Positions 38,395 through 50,415 of a stretch of 64,000 nucleotides of DNA are shown here, piece after piece. The DNA is from Nymphaea colorata (taxonomy: Eukaryota; Streptophyta; Magnoliopsida; Nymphaeales; Nymphaeaceae), in NCBI RefSeq assembly GCF_008831285.2, contig NC_045149.1, positions 7,962,417 to 8,026,416 of the forward strand. Direction: 5' to 3'. Position 1 is the first letter of the stretch; each line of letters opens with the position of its first letter. Under the pieces are notes generated by a model that did not search any database, was not told the DNA's origin, and saw only the letters and a program-made list of their open reading frames with translations. Made by a program: the position numbers and the translations under genes.

Positions 38395-41300
38395 ATGGCT
38401 CTTTGCTCGGTGCAGGAGATGGCTAACACGAAGCCTCTCTTCGTTGGCATCCAGGTGACGGTGCTCGCTGCAATTATTTTGACCACCATCTACGTTGGCA
38501 AGCCCGTCTACTCCGAGTTCTGGTCTCCGAAATCTGGTAAGCATTGATGTCTCTCACGCCGGACCAGCCGTCCCTTGATTTTCTTCACTACATACATGGG
38601 GACTCCCATAGGTCGTTAGATTGTTCTCTCTTCCGGTGCCTTTCGGTGGGTAATTTTCTAGATTCATCTCAAGGGTAATTCCCTTTCCGGAGTTTTATAG
38701 ATATTCTCTCGCAAACGTGATTCGTCCTGAGTCATTCATCGTATTAAGCCTTCTAATCTTTAAGTTTTTAAATGGTTGCGTTCTTTTGCTCCTCCGAAAG
38801 AAAGGTGATAACTTTTGGGGCCTAATGCAGCGGGTCTCTCGTGGTTTATGAAGGATAGAACTTTGCTGATTAACCCTCTTGGCATAATTGGACTGAGTTA
38901 ATGAGAACGTGGTTCAATGTCTTGTCGCCAATTTTGAAGAGTTTGAGCCGTTGATGGCGGTCACGGCTGAAACCAGTTGTGGCATGTGAGATCATAGGCA
39001 AATGGGTCGGTGGGTGGTCTATTTGCTCTTGATTTCCTCGAGCTTGCATGACTCTCTAGTGATTCTGTTATTATTTCAATACCAGTCAGTTGTCTCTGCA
39101 AGTAACTTGGGATACTTTGTACTTCGGTTGCTTTCACTTGATCCTTCGGGCCATGAGCTGTAGCCATAATGTTATTAATGTGTTGAGTTGTTCCTTGTTG
39201 GTTGGGCACTAGTGAGTTGCTTTTTTTCATCACAACTGTCTTTCTTCAAGCTTCTCATCCTTCTCTTTTTTTTCCAGAAGTCGGTCTTTCCCCACAGAAA
39301 GATGGCACAGTAGTATCTTCTCCACCAGAGTTGGAAAATTCTAGTAAAGGTGTAGCTTTCAAGCCTCCAAGCGACAGGGATCGTAGCACTGGCGGTGGGA
39401 GATCAGTCTCTCCTTCATGGCCCACAAATATATGGGAAAGGCCTATATGGGATCCCCCACCTACTGGGGCCAAACTGCCAGATGCAAAGGCATTTCGCTT
39501 GACTAAAAGCTTAGTGAAACATTATGCTAAAAATAATGTTATTATAGTAACATTTGGAAATTTTGCCTTCATGGATTTCGTCCTGAACTGGGTCAGGCAC
39601 CTTACTGATCTTGGAGTTTATAATCTTCTTGTAGGTAAGGCCTCAATGGTTTGTAAGTGTACGAATTAGTTTTTTATTCTGAACCTTTTGTTTTTAAAGT
39701 TTGGCTTTGATTGGGATTGTGATTTCAGGTGCAATGGACACAAAGCTCTTGGAGGCTTTATATTGGAAAGGAGTTCCTGTTTTTGACATGAAAAGTAACA
39801 TGGATACAAGTGATGTTGGTTGGGGTTCTCCAAAGTTTCACAAAATGGGCAGAGAAAAAGTAACTCTGATAAATGAGTTCTTGCCCTTCGGTTATGAGTT
39901 ATTAATGTGTGATACAGATATGGTCTGGTTAAAGGTGCGCTTTGCTTGATCTTTCACTGTGATATTTGTTGGCATTTATGTGGTTCCCAAAGCAGCTAAT
40001 TGTGAAATCTTTTCGAGAAAATGTGCTTAATTTAGGAGTTATTGATGGCAAAACATGCTTATGGTGAAAATGTGGTCACTTTTACCATTCTTTCTAAAAT
40101 ATAGGGTATTCATGTGCCTCAACCATGTTTTTAATATGTCAATCGGGCTGTGTCATGGAAATGCGTCACCTGGAGACGGGTTAATGCATGATCAATTTAG
40201 AACACAAAAAGGACATGATCAGAACCTGTTGGAAAATCCTGCTTAATTTTATTCCTCCGATTCTTGCTTCATTTAATTCCGAGCAATGTTTTTTTTTTTA
40301 AAAAAAGATTCAACCTCATATGATAAAAACTATTGTTCTTTCTTCTACTTTCCTACACAGAAATAGAGAATGGATGGAGTTATGGAAGCACACATACACA
40401 ATCAGATACCACTATGTAAATAGAATTCTTGTTGGATTCCTTTGGCAGTAGACTACCATCCTGCCGGTATTACAGATATATACACACAGACATGCAGTCA
40501 AAAGCACTAAACTGTGGTCCTTCAGAAAGAGCATAGTTGAGGCCAAAGCAGGCTGAGAGAATAAGAATGAGTAGCAGAAACATTTTCTTCATGGCGATAT
40601 TCAGAAAATTAAGAATAGTTTACATATATTAGCATAAATTTAATAATGTTTCCATATAATCAGAATATTCGACAATAATAAAAGAATTGCACATAAAGAA
40701 GCTCCATAGGTATTGTAGCCTAGCCTAATCCGAGGCCTGGGCCTAGGCCTTACCGACTACATGGGTTGCCTTTATTTAAGCAAATAATTTTTGTTCATAT
40801 TTTTTCTTTAAATTTTCTGTGTGAAATTATACTACAAATCCTAAAGATATAAAGCCAAAACATTTTGAGGTTAACAGATTGCTGTGGCCTACTTGTAGCT
40901 TGAACTTCCTCTTCCAATGTATTTTTTTATCTTTTGTTACCTTCTTTTCCACTTCATTCCTTTCACTTAACTAAAGATGCAGTTTTTCAATCAGATAAGA
41001 AGAATATTCGAATAAAATCTAGATATGTTGGCATGGCTAAGAAGATGTTAAAAAATGTCTAATTAGTCTCTCTTATTATGTAGTGATGGTATTAGGACTT
41101 AGGTTAGAATGATATTTATTATTTTGCCATTTCAGTGTCACCAGATTATGAGATGTTAATGTTTGCTTGTAACTGCAATAGCAATTATGGATTTTATTAT
41201 GTAAATAGTTGATATGGCTGGTTATCCTTGTGTGGCAGAACCATTAGTGGGTGATGAAGATGACTTCTTAGTCTTCCTTCTACTTCTTTCTCATTGTCGT

Positions 41301-44300
41301 CTTTCTTACATAAAAGAATCTCCAAAATTTCATCCTTTAGGTGTCAGTAACACTGGAAATTTACTGCAAAACTTTTACCAGAAGAACAAGTTGGAGAAGG
41401 TAGGACCTACAGATTAGGTTTCTTTCCCTTTCTTATCGTTATATAGTTATATATACTGTGATCAGATCTTTTATTTTGGTGGTGCTGGGTCAGATGGATG
41501 ACATCTATTTGCACAAGTACATCTATGGTTCCACAAACACATAGAGCCCCAATAGTCATATATTGAATTGGTATGGAAATGTGATCCTTAGTGGCTGTAG
41601 AGAAGCAGTTTGTGAGAGGAAACATGAGCATACGAGCTTTTTCTTGGCATCCAAATATACAGGTACATGAGCAGCCATTGCTCTCCATCTAAGTCTGCAT
41701 TTCATCCCTTACAAACCAATGAATGTAAACAATTATTCTGTCCCTACACTGAAATAGGTTAGAACACGTGTATTCCTAATCTGTGCAAAGTGGGTGCTCT
41801 ATTCAGCAATACAGGATGCCGCTGCATAACTTTTGAAGCATTTCTCATACAGCAGATTCTTATTATTTCCTATTTTAAGGGATAAGCATTGGTATTCTTT
41901 ATTTGTAATTTATATTTCATTTCAATAAAATAATGATCTGGATACATATTAATAATCTGTCTTCAGTCCTACATGGGTAAGCTTCTTTCATGTTAATGTG
42001 GTTAGTATAAGCTTGCCATGGTTGTTGTGAAAACAAATTACTTGTATCTGGTTTACTTTGTGTCTATTTCCTCTCCAGAAGAACTTTCCAGATTTACTTG
42101 GTATTCAACATATGGCAGAAATATTTGGTCATATGGCAGAAATATTTCGTTTCTCATGCATGTCTCCAATCATCTTTTAGGTAGTGCCTAGATTTTGGAT
42201 GTAGGTAAGCTTTCTCACCGAGGTTTCACAATTTTTCAACAGAATCCACTCCCATATATTGCTCGCTATCCTGATGCAGACGTCTTAACTTCCAGTGATC
42301 AGGTGATACCAACAGTTATTGATGATAGATTGGAGGACTGGAGATATGGTTAGTCTGAATATTTGACCATTTGCTAATTTTGTTGGTTGGTTGTTCCAAA
42401 TTGCGAAGAATTTTTTACTGATCTTGCTGTTCAAAAACAGGAAGCTTCAGGGGATGATTTTTTAGTTTCTCTTTTCATCAGCAATCATGAATCCTGTAGT
42501 TAACATGCTGCATTTAAAAATGCAATTTATACAACTCTGTATAGGACTGAAAAAAAAAATTGTTGTTGTCTCTTCAGTGAGTGGTGCATACAACATTGGG
42601 ATTTTCCATTGGCGACCTACAGACGCTTCCAAAAGGCTAGCAGCAGAATGGAAAGAAATGCTGCTAGCTGATGAAAAAATATGGGATCAGAATGGTTTCA
42701 ATGATCTTCTGCATAAATTCCTTGGCCCATCAGTTGATGAAGAAAGTGGACTAGTTTATGCTCGTAATCGAAGCCTTAAGCTAGGGATTCTTCCAGCCAG
42801 TATATTTTGCAGTGGTCATACATATTTTGTGCAGGTATAATTGGTTGATTGTTCCTGAAGGAAGTAACATTGGGTTCTGAAATAATTTCTAGTGCTTTCT
42901 GGATATGTGGTATGCTTCAGTTTTGTATCTGAAAGTGCAGATCGTGGTTGAATGTTCAGCATTTTCTTGTAACTTGCTAGTAATGCAATCTTTATTAATC
43001 ATAAATTTTTTTATAGGCAATGTATCAACAGCTAAGGCTGGAACCTTATGCTGTTCATACCACATTCCAGTATGCTGGAACTGAGGGAAAACGACATCGT
43101 CTGCGTGAAGCAATGCTCTTTTATGATGAACCGGAGTACTATGATTCACCAGGTAGATATAGGTGCATGATAGTGTGGCTATCAACATCATATGAATGAT
43201 TCATCTCAACTGTGTAAGTCAATACTTGTGTATCCATAACATTAATGTTATTTCGGTGGTGGTTCATATTTTTTGTTTGGTCCATATGTGAAGCCAAGAA
43301 CTTACCTTATTTTACTGTTAGACTGTTAGTTCATCTCTTGATCATTAGAAGCCTTTTGCTTGAAGCCGCAATTGATCATGTAAACTTGCTTCTTCTTACA
43401 TCTAATGTTCTCACCTTCTTGGCTGTTGAATGGAGCCAACCTGCTTTTTAGGCAAAAAAATCCAGGCCGTAATTTTGCCATTAGCCAAATGATCAAGTTG
43501 ATTGGATTCTCAAGGGAAACAATGGCTTGCCCAACAGTTCATGATTGCTAAAGTCCAAAAGGGTTTGGATTCAAGATAAAGGACTTCTTCTCAATTTTGT
43601 ACCATTGTTTGTCAGGTTCTTACACTTTTCCTACAATCCATGTCTATCTTTCAGATGATCTGCATGCTCAAAAGCTTTTAGGCAGTGCAACTTCAAAAGG
43701 GATTAGATGGGTCTAGGCAGGCCAAAAACGCAATGTTGATCTGCTGACATAGCCGACCAAGAAGGCTCTATCATTGAATATGATGATAATAGCACACTCT
43801 TGTGATCTTGTCATTTAAAATTTCGTTTGGGACATTCCTAACTGTGCTTAGGTAGGGATCAAGGTAACTATGGTACATATTGTCTTCTGGTTTGCCACAG
43901 TACCTAGTAAGGATGGCGCTTCCTTGCTCCTAAGAATAATAAGAAGTTCCCAATGAGGCCTAAGTTGGGCTCTTGAATCTTCTGATCTTGTCTTTGTTTC
44001 TTGTATTTAGGTTATCAGTAAAAGGTGCTTAGCCCAGCATGATCAGGATAATTGTAGTGCATGGCAAGAAATCAATCTCAGATAACTTACAACAAGATGT
44101 TGAAAATACATGATCAGATGCTATAAAAGTGCCTTTACAAGGTACATAACAAAAAAAATAACTTGAATCTTTCATTAGTATCTGTACAAAAGCATGCAAA
44201 CAGGTTGGAGCAAAGGACTTAATTAAATGCACCTACCACAGAGAATATGCAAAAGAAAGACAAAGATTGCCTTCTCCAATATAAAACATAGCTTGGCAAC

Positions 44301-47300
44301 TTTTATATCTTCTGGAGACAATGTTATTACTAATATTGTACATTATTATGGATTATGGTGTGAATTCCAGTGGTTCAGAAAAGGTGGTTTTATGTCATTG
44401 CTGTAGATTTTAGAATTGCCAATATTCATCTCTCAATACTGTCTTCTTCTAGATAGCAACCTTCACGTGATTATGGTAAGTCTGTTTTCCATCAATTTCA
44501 AACTGATATGCAAAATAGAAAGCAAAGACACCAATTAGGTTCTACATGGTTTGTGATAGTAAGCTAAAGCTACTGGACCCAGCTTAACTTCTATAGTGTT
44601 CTTCCATCCTGTCAAAGAGCATTTGATGAATGTTTCATCATAATGTTTTGTTTATCTCATTCCTTTTTGTTTTTAAACACAGGAGGATTTTTGGCATTTA
44701 AACCATCCATTCCTAAGAGTGAATTGCTTGATGGACCACATACAGTCGAATCACATTTTTCTCTTGTTAATCATCAAGTATGTTTTAGATTGATCTTATG
44801 GAAGCTCCTTAATTTTTGCCATTATCAATTTGCATTAGTTAATTCTGTATATCCAAAGATGCATAACCTTTTCCACGGCTATGTTCAGATAAAGCAAGTG
44901 AGATCTGCCCTTGCTATTGCCTTGCTGCTGAACAGAACATTGGTAAGTGCTGAAAAAATTATATCTTACGTGATAAGATGCATTAATTTAAGATAAAATT
45001 GAATAATCATGTCAGACTACTAGAGGTGACTGTTGTAAGTGTAATATGGCACGATCTGGTTGGCATGTCATCTAAATGGACTCATACACACAAGAGAGAT
45101 GAGCTTATTAAGCATCAAGTATTTGTGTTTTGCCCATCTCCTGTTTCTGGCTGGACTTTGTGGCTCTGCAGAAGTGGAAAAGCTGTCCGATTTATTTGTA
45201 GTTGGAATAGTTGCCTGAAACATTTGGCTTTTTCTTATGAAGACTTCCATTTGGCCTTAATCTGGGATTGAAAATTCAAACTTATTTTTCTGTGTTAATC
45301 GACATAAAGAAAGTGATCGTGTATTCATGTTATTGGTTCTAGGATTTTTTTTTCCCTTTCTCTGGTCTTGTTTCTATAATTTTCATGTACCAAATGGTGT
45401 TATATGCTCTAACATTTCCTTGTTTTAGGTCATGCCTCCATTGTGGTGCAAATTGGATAGACTATGGTATGGACACCCTGGGGTCCTGCCAGGGACATTG
45501 ACAAGGCAACCTTTTCTCTGTCCTATGGATCACATATTTGAGGTACTGGTCACTTGACTTTTGCATTATCTTTTACGAGGGGTCAATGAAATGTTTCATG
45601 ATCCTTCAGCATTGCTTTGAAGCAAAAATTCTGCTCAAGGCCACCAATCTTGTTTTTATGGATTACATTAGAAGGCTTTTTCAAATTCTAGATTATAACC
45701 TATGTTACATGGGTACCCATACCATATGGGTATGACATGGGTACGGGTATGGTTACGCCCGTGGGTACGCTCTGTGTACAGTCAAAGCAGTACTGGGTAC
45801 TGCCAACATACCAAGGTCTGTATTCGTTTTTTTTTTACTCGGTCAAAGTTGACCAAGTCCATTTCTGTCAAAAATTTAGGATTTTTTTTGTTTATGTTTT
45901 TATTTTTATTTTTAGTATGTTTATCACTTTCATGCTTTGTTCATTAGTTTCTTCTTCATAATCTATACGTTTTGAATCATGAATGTATTGTTTTGTTTGT
46001 TATTTTTTTTTTTAACCCCCGTACCCAAGTTTTTTGAAAATGGTCCATACTCGTACCTACGTGACATAGATTGTAAGTTTATAACCTCCATTCTGCCTCC
46101 TTGATTTTCATATGGGCTGTTAAATAAATGTTTCAAACTGCTGGCAGATTACAGTTAAGCAGTTAACTACCAATAAAAGAACCATGCTATTGAGGAACAC
46201 AAAGTCTAGAAGCAATTGCAAGAATATTTGAATATCATTTTACTTTGTTATTGCACTGATGATTATCTTCTCAAGGACAGATCTGTGATAATCACCTTCA
46301 TGTTTTGGTGCTAATGTTGTTCACAAGTGCTAGTGTTACAATGTAGGTGAATGTGATGTTGAAGAATCTACCAGAGGAGGAGTTTGGCCCAAGGATAGAT
46401 TTCAGAGAGTACTCTTTCCTTGAGAATCCATTGCTTCCTGAATCAGTATGATCTGTTTTAGCTGGAAAAATGTTATTTCCAATATTCATGCATGGTAATC
46501 CCCATTCTTTGGTCTGCAGATAAAGAAATCAAGACTAAATGTTCAACTTTGTGATCCTGCATTATCAAACTGCCAAGCATCAAACACCAGCATGCAACCG
46601 AGAGCAGTACTGAAGTTTCCAAAACATAGCACAGAAGAAATGGTAATTGAATCTTTCGTATCTACGTCTGGACTGTTGCATAACCAAGAGAAGTAAACCA
46701 AAGAACGACCTTTGAGTGAGGATAAGTTGGCTGATGAGTTATGAAATATTATTGATTCAGATTTTGGCATTTGTCCAATTACCTCTGCCTTGAGCATTTG
46801 TCATTTGTATCACTTAACAAGATATGCCCTCAGGTTTATTAGCTACTTATGAGCTGATACTTTTAAGATTTCAGTTTGTCAAATATAAAAGAATTATACT
46901 ACAGCATCCTATGCTTTGGGAAGTATGCGCCTACAGCAAGATGTGCTTTAAAGATCTCTTGCATGGGGCATAATATATGAACCTTCTCTGTCCCGTCTGT
47001 GGTCTCTCTTCTTTGTCATCACGACAAGTTAATCATGAAGAATTACCGATGGGTGCTAAGCACCAAATGTTTCAGTAAGGCTTCACGGATTCATAAGTTC
47101 TGGATAAGGGCATGTTGTCTACCAATTATGAAGGGGCACCAGCTTTTTATTGTTGTAAGACCTGTGTAAGGTTGTTTTACATGTTTCCATAATCCTGCAA
47201 ACCAAAAAGGCCAAATTTAGGTAAAGGTTGGGCTGTATAAAGGGTGGAGCAATGATGAGGTCTATCAGTTGATCATCTTTGAAAGCTTAGGTTTCTGTAT

Positions 47301-47704
47301 AATGACCACCTGGTTTGTTGCAAATTTCTCTTGTATTCAACCATAATTCTTACCAAAGTTTTTTTGCCTTGCAGTACAAGAGTGTCTTTTCTGCATACAA
47401 GGATGTTAAAATCATAAAGTTCTCGTCAATAGATGATGCCTTCCAAGGATTCAGTGATAAGGTAAATCATGCTGATTTTCTACTGTTGGTCTTTTTTATG
47501 TTTCGATAACTGATGTTGGCCAATTTGTAATAGTTGATAGAGGAGAAATTCAGACACCGGGTGTCACGCTATGTAGGGATATGGTGCTGCGTCGAACAAC
47601 AAGAAATTGGCCACATCTACTATGATATGTACTGGGATGAAAAACCTGGTTGGAAGCCCAAACCTCCAGCAACTCGAGAAGAAAATCGTCCTCCTTGGAT
47701 CTGA
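38395..47704 (+). CDS. XEG113: Arabinosyltransferase XEG113 (GT77 nucleotide-diphospho-sugar transferase)
   Basis: Thirteen exons, all GT-AG and in phase: 38395-38536, 39278-39634, 39729-39934, 42243-42348, 42578-42834, 43017-43152, 44683-44777, 44889-44942, 45429-45542, 46347-46445, 46520-46642, 47375-47461 and 47534-47704. They give 648 residues, close to the Arabidopsis protein. Residues about 15-34 are a type II signal anchor, consistent with Golgi location. The catalytic domain contains [32 protein letters not shown], the metal-binding DTD (D228-D230, in [10 protein letters not shown]) and [11 protein letters not shown]. The C-terminal half keeps [19 protein letters not shown] and [18 protein letters not shown]113 adds arabinose to the hydroxyproline-linked arabinans of extensins and affects wall assembly and cell elongation. 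Met 9 (38419) is an alternative start. Intron 3 (2.3 kb) has nothing recognisable; intron 9 carries a TIR element. There is no sign of damage, so the gene should be functional. Confidence 0.95.
45700..46069. mobile_element. CTATGTCAC-ended TIR element, copy 2, in XEG113 intron 9
   Basis: The left end CTATGTTACATGGGTAC and the inverted right end CTATGTCACGTAGGTAC agree at 14 of 17 positions. The flanks ATTATAAC (45692-45699) and ATTGTAAG (46070-46077) look like a decayed 8-bp target duplication. The interior is rich in GGGTAC/TATGGGTA words and has no coding potential. Confidence 0.65.
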
Positions 47705-50415
47705 GACAATACTAGTTTAGACCAACTGAAGCGCACCCAATTTCAGCAGGGCCATTGCCATTGCAATTGACATTACTAGAGAAAAAAGAGAGCCTGCAGC
47801 CAGATCTCAAAGACAACAGCTTTATGTGAGGAGGCATTTGTTGTTGAAGTATGAAATTTTTTATATTTTTTCTTTCCAAAATGTATCCATCAAGTTTTGA
47901 AATTTAGCTCAATTCACATGTGTCAGTATTTCTTTAGTTAACCACATTCTTAATATATCCTTATTGAAAGTTACTTTGGAGGACAAATGGGATCTCTGCT
48001 GCGTGTTGGAAATTCCAGTTCCTCAAGTGAACAGTGAAAAGATTAGTAAAGACAAAAAAGTTGAATCCAGTTCCTCATCTTTTTGGGTGTTCTGCACTTA
48101 ATGCAATGGATGAATCTCTTATAGTCAACAGACTTACGGAGTATGGAATGGTGACATTATCTGAAATGGAATCTGTACTGCTTAAATTAGTCTAGCAGTA
48201 TCTTATACTCCATCGATCTGCTACGACTTCAGTACTGAGAAACTGAAATTTGCTTACTTGAAAAGAAATAAATGCATGTAATTTTGCCATAAACTACCAA
48301 AAGGTAACCATCTGTTTGATCCTATACACAAACTCTTCACCATTGGCTCATGCAAATGTTTCTAGTCGGACCATAGTTTCTGGAGTTACTCAAAGCTTGA
48401 AATGTGTCTGATTCTCTTGTTTGGGGACTTCATCCGTTTAATACGGCAAATCTCGATTCTTATAACATGGGAATGTCAAGTGTTGGTTTTTTAGATGTCA
48501 TATTCCATAAGGTCATTGAACTATCACAGCTATGTGGACCTCAATTACTAATGTCGGGTCACCAGATTTTCATGTTGGAATCTCGATTACTTTGGGAATC
48601 CTGATTCTCGATTGTCTCAAATTCTTCAGAACAGAATCTGCAGGAAGATTTATGCAGTGCATTCTGCTTCTGAAGCAGTCTTTTGGTGTCAGGATCTAGC
48701 AACTAGCCACTCTGAGATTACACGAGTATTTGTCTTAAAACCCTGAATTGATTCGGAGGCAACCTACCTCGGACAAGCACTTAAGGTGTACCCAGAAGGT
48801 GTATCTGTTAATTCAGCATCTAAGGAGTCGAGGAGTTAGATCTGAAGTCAGTGAGACCTCGGAGACTTCTTGTGTTCGTTAGCATGGCCTCACAGGGTTG
48901 GACTCCACTTTGGTCAGATGCCCCAAATCAGGCATGGACCATTTACCTTTTCATGTTCTCCAAGGCCCTTTATTTTACCCTCTCCCGTCATAATCTACTA
49001 TTGCCAAGATGTTTATTTATTTATTTATTTGCTCAGAAAAGAGACATTTTCGATAGGACCGACTACCATAAACACCATTTCTTTGCACATCCACTTCGAG
49101 GACAAAGAGATACCGTACCTGGCCTTACGTGAATTCACTTTTTTAACAAAATTTTAGATGCATTTTTTTTTTAAATGATTACTTGGGAAAAACTTTGGCA
49201 TAAAACTTTCACCGCCATACCCTTATTCCTCTAAGGTTCTGGCTTGCTTTGGAGTTATGGGGGATGTAGCCTTCAGCTCTGTTGTTGTGCTTGTCACCGT
49301 TGCAGCTTAGAGGAGTAATGCAGAGGAGTGTGATGGTGACCATGGGATTCAAATCCCAAACCCCTTGAGTGTGAGCCGCGTTGCTCAACACTAACAAAAA
49401 AAAAAAAAAAAAAAAACTTCCCTCATGATCAAACAAACAGGGCCTAAAGATGTGATTGGATACCTTTTCCTTGTGTGTGTATGCATGTGTACACATACTT
49501 GGGCAGAATTCATCTAGGCAAAACAGAAGCGCTTTTGTGCTTCACAAGCCAAACGCATGTGGAGCTGGAAGTTTTCTATCGACAGAAGGCAATAAGCCGC
49601 CTCTCGTCAGCCAGAGGCACAAGAAGCACCACTATAAAGGAAAATGCTCCAATGCTGTCGTACGATCTAATCTCGATATTTATGGATCAAACTAATTAGG
49701 GAAGCAAATCAATGAAAACTAACTTCAGGAGACTTCTACGGAAGAAGCTGAGAACACATGCAGGTGCTTTTGTGATCTGGCCAAACTGACTCATGGGTAA
49801 GGTCCATTTCTTCTGAGAACTGGTAAGTGGAGATACTTTGTAAACGACAAACACGTTCTCCCTTCTTTTACTTATGATGAAGCTTCCGTATTTTCCTGTA
49901 CACGTTGGGAAGGAGACCCTTGTAACACACGTACAAACTGGCAAGATTTACGAGGTACTTATGAGTTCAGACCATCTCAAAGAAGAAGAAAGCTTTACAT
50001 CTGAAAAGGCTTAACAAGCTCAGCTCTAGTAAATGGTATATCCAGCTCTTCCCCAGGGCCATTTCCAGCGAATAGACGGATCACAGGGTTATAACCGAAT
50101 GGCCTTTTAGATTAAACATTTGATAGTACACCCAACTTTAGCCTTGTATAAGAAATATGCCAGTTTAAGATTTTGAGTTATGACTTATCGGCCTAGCGTT
50201 GTTCACCGAGTGGCCACTGTCATCTTAGATGTGCATCATGAGAAAGCAGCTAATCAAGGGAAAAGGAGAGCAGCCAATTCTATTGACAAATTTTAGCTAC
50301 ACATACTACAGCTCTCTCCCTGCTCGTATAATGCACCTGCAAGAGAACCTCAAAGGTACACAACTTAACAGACATTATGGGAAAAATTACACACAAGATC
50401 TTGGTGGAAGGAATA
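47705..50415. other. Convergent intergenic region between XEG113 and the CIR1 homologue
   Basis: Both 3' UTRs should lie here. The only recognisable element is the SINE-like unit ending in poly(A) at 49422. No gene is supported. Confidence 0.45.
49298..49422 (+). mobile_element. SINE-like unit with poly(A) tail
   Basis: A B-box-like GGGATTCAAATCCC (about 49345-49358) follows an A-box-like GCAGCTTAGAGGAG (about 49303-49316). The unit ends in a run of about 22 A (about 49397-49418). That combination fits a tRNA-derived SINE, but it may be a different family from the copies at 6950, 19250 and 20190. The 5' end is approximate. Confidence 0.4.
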
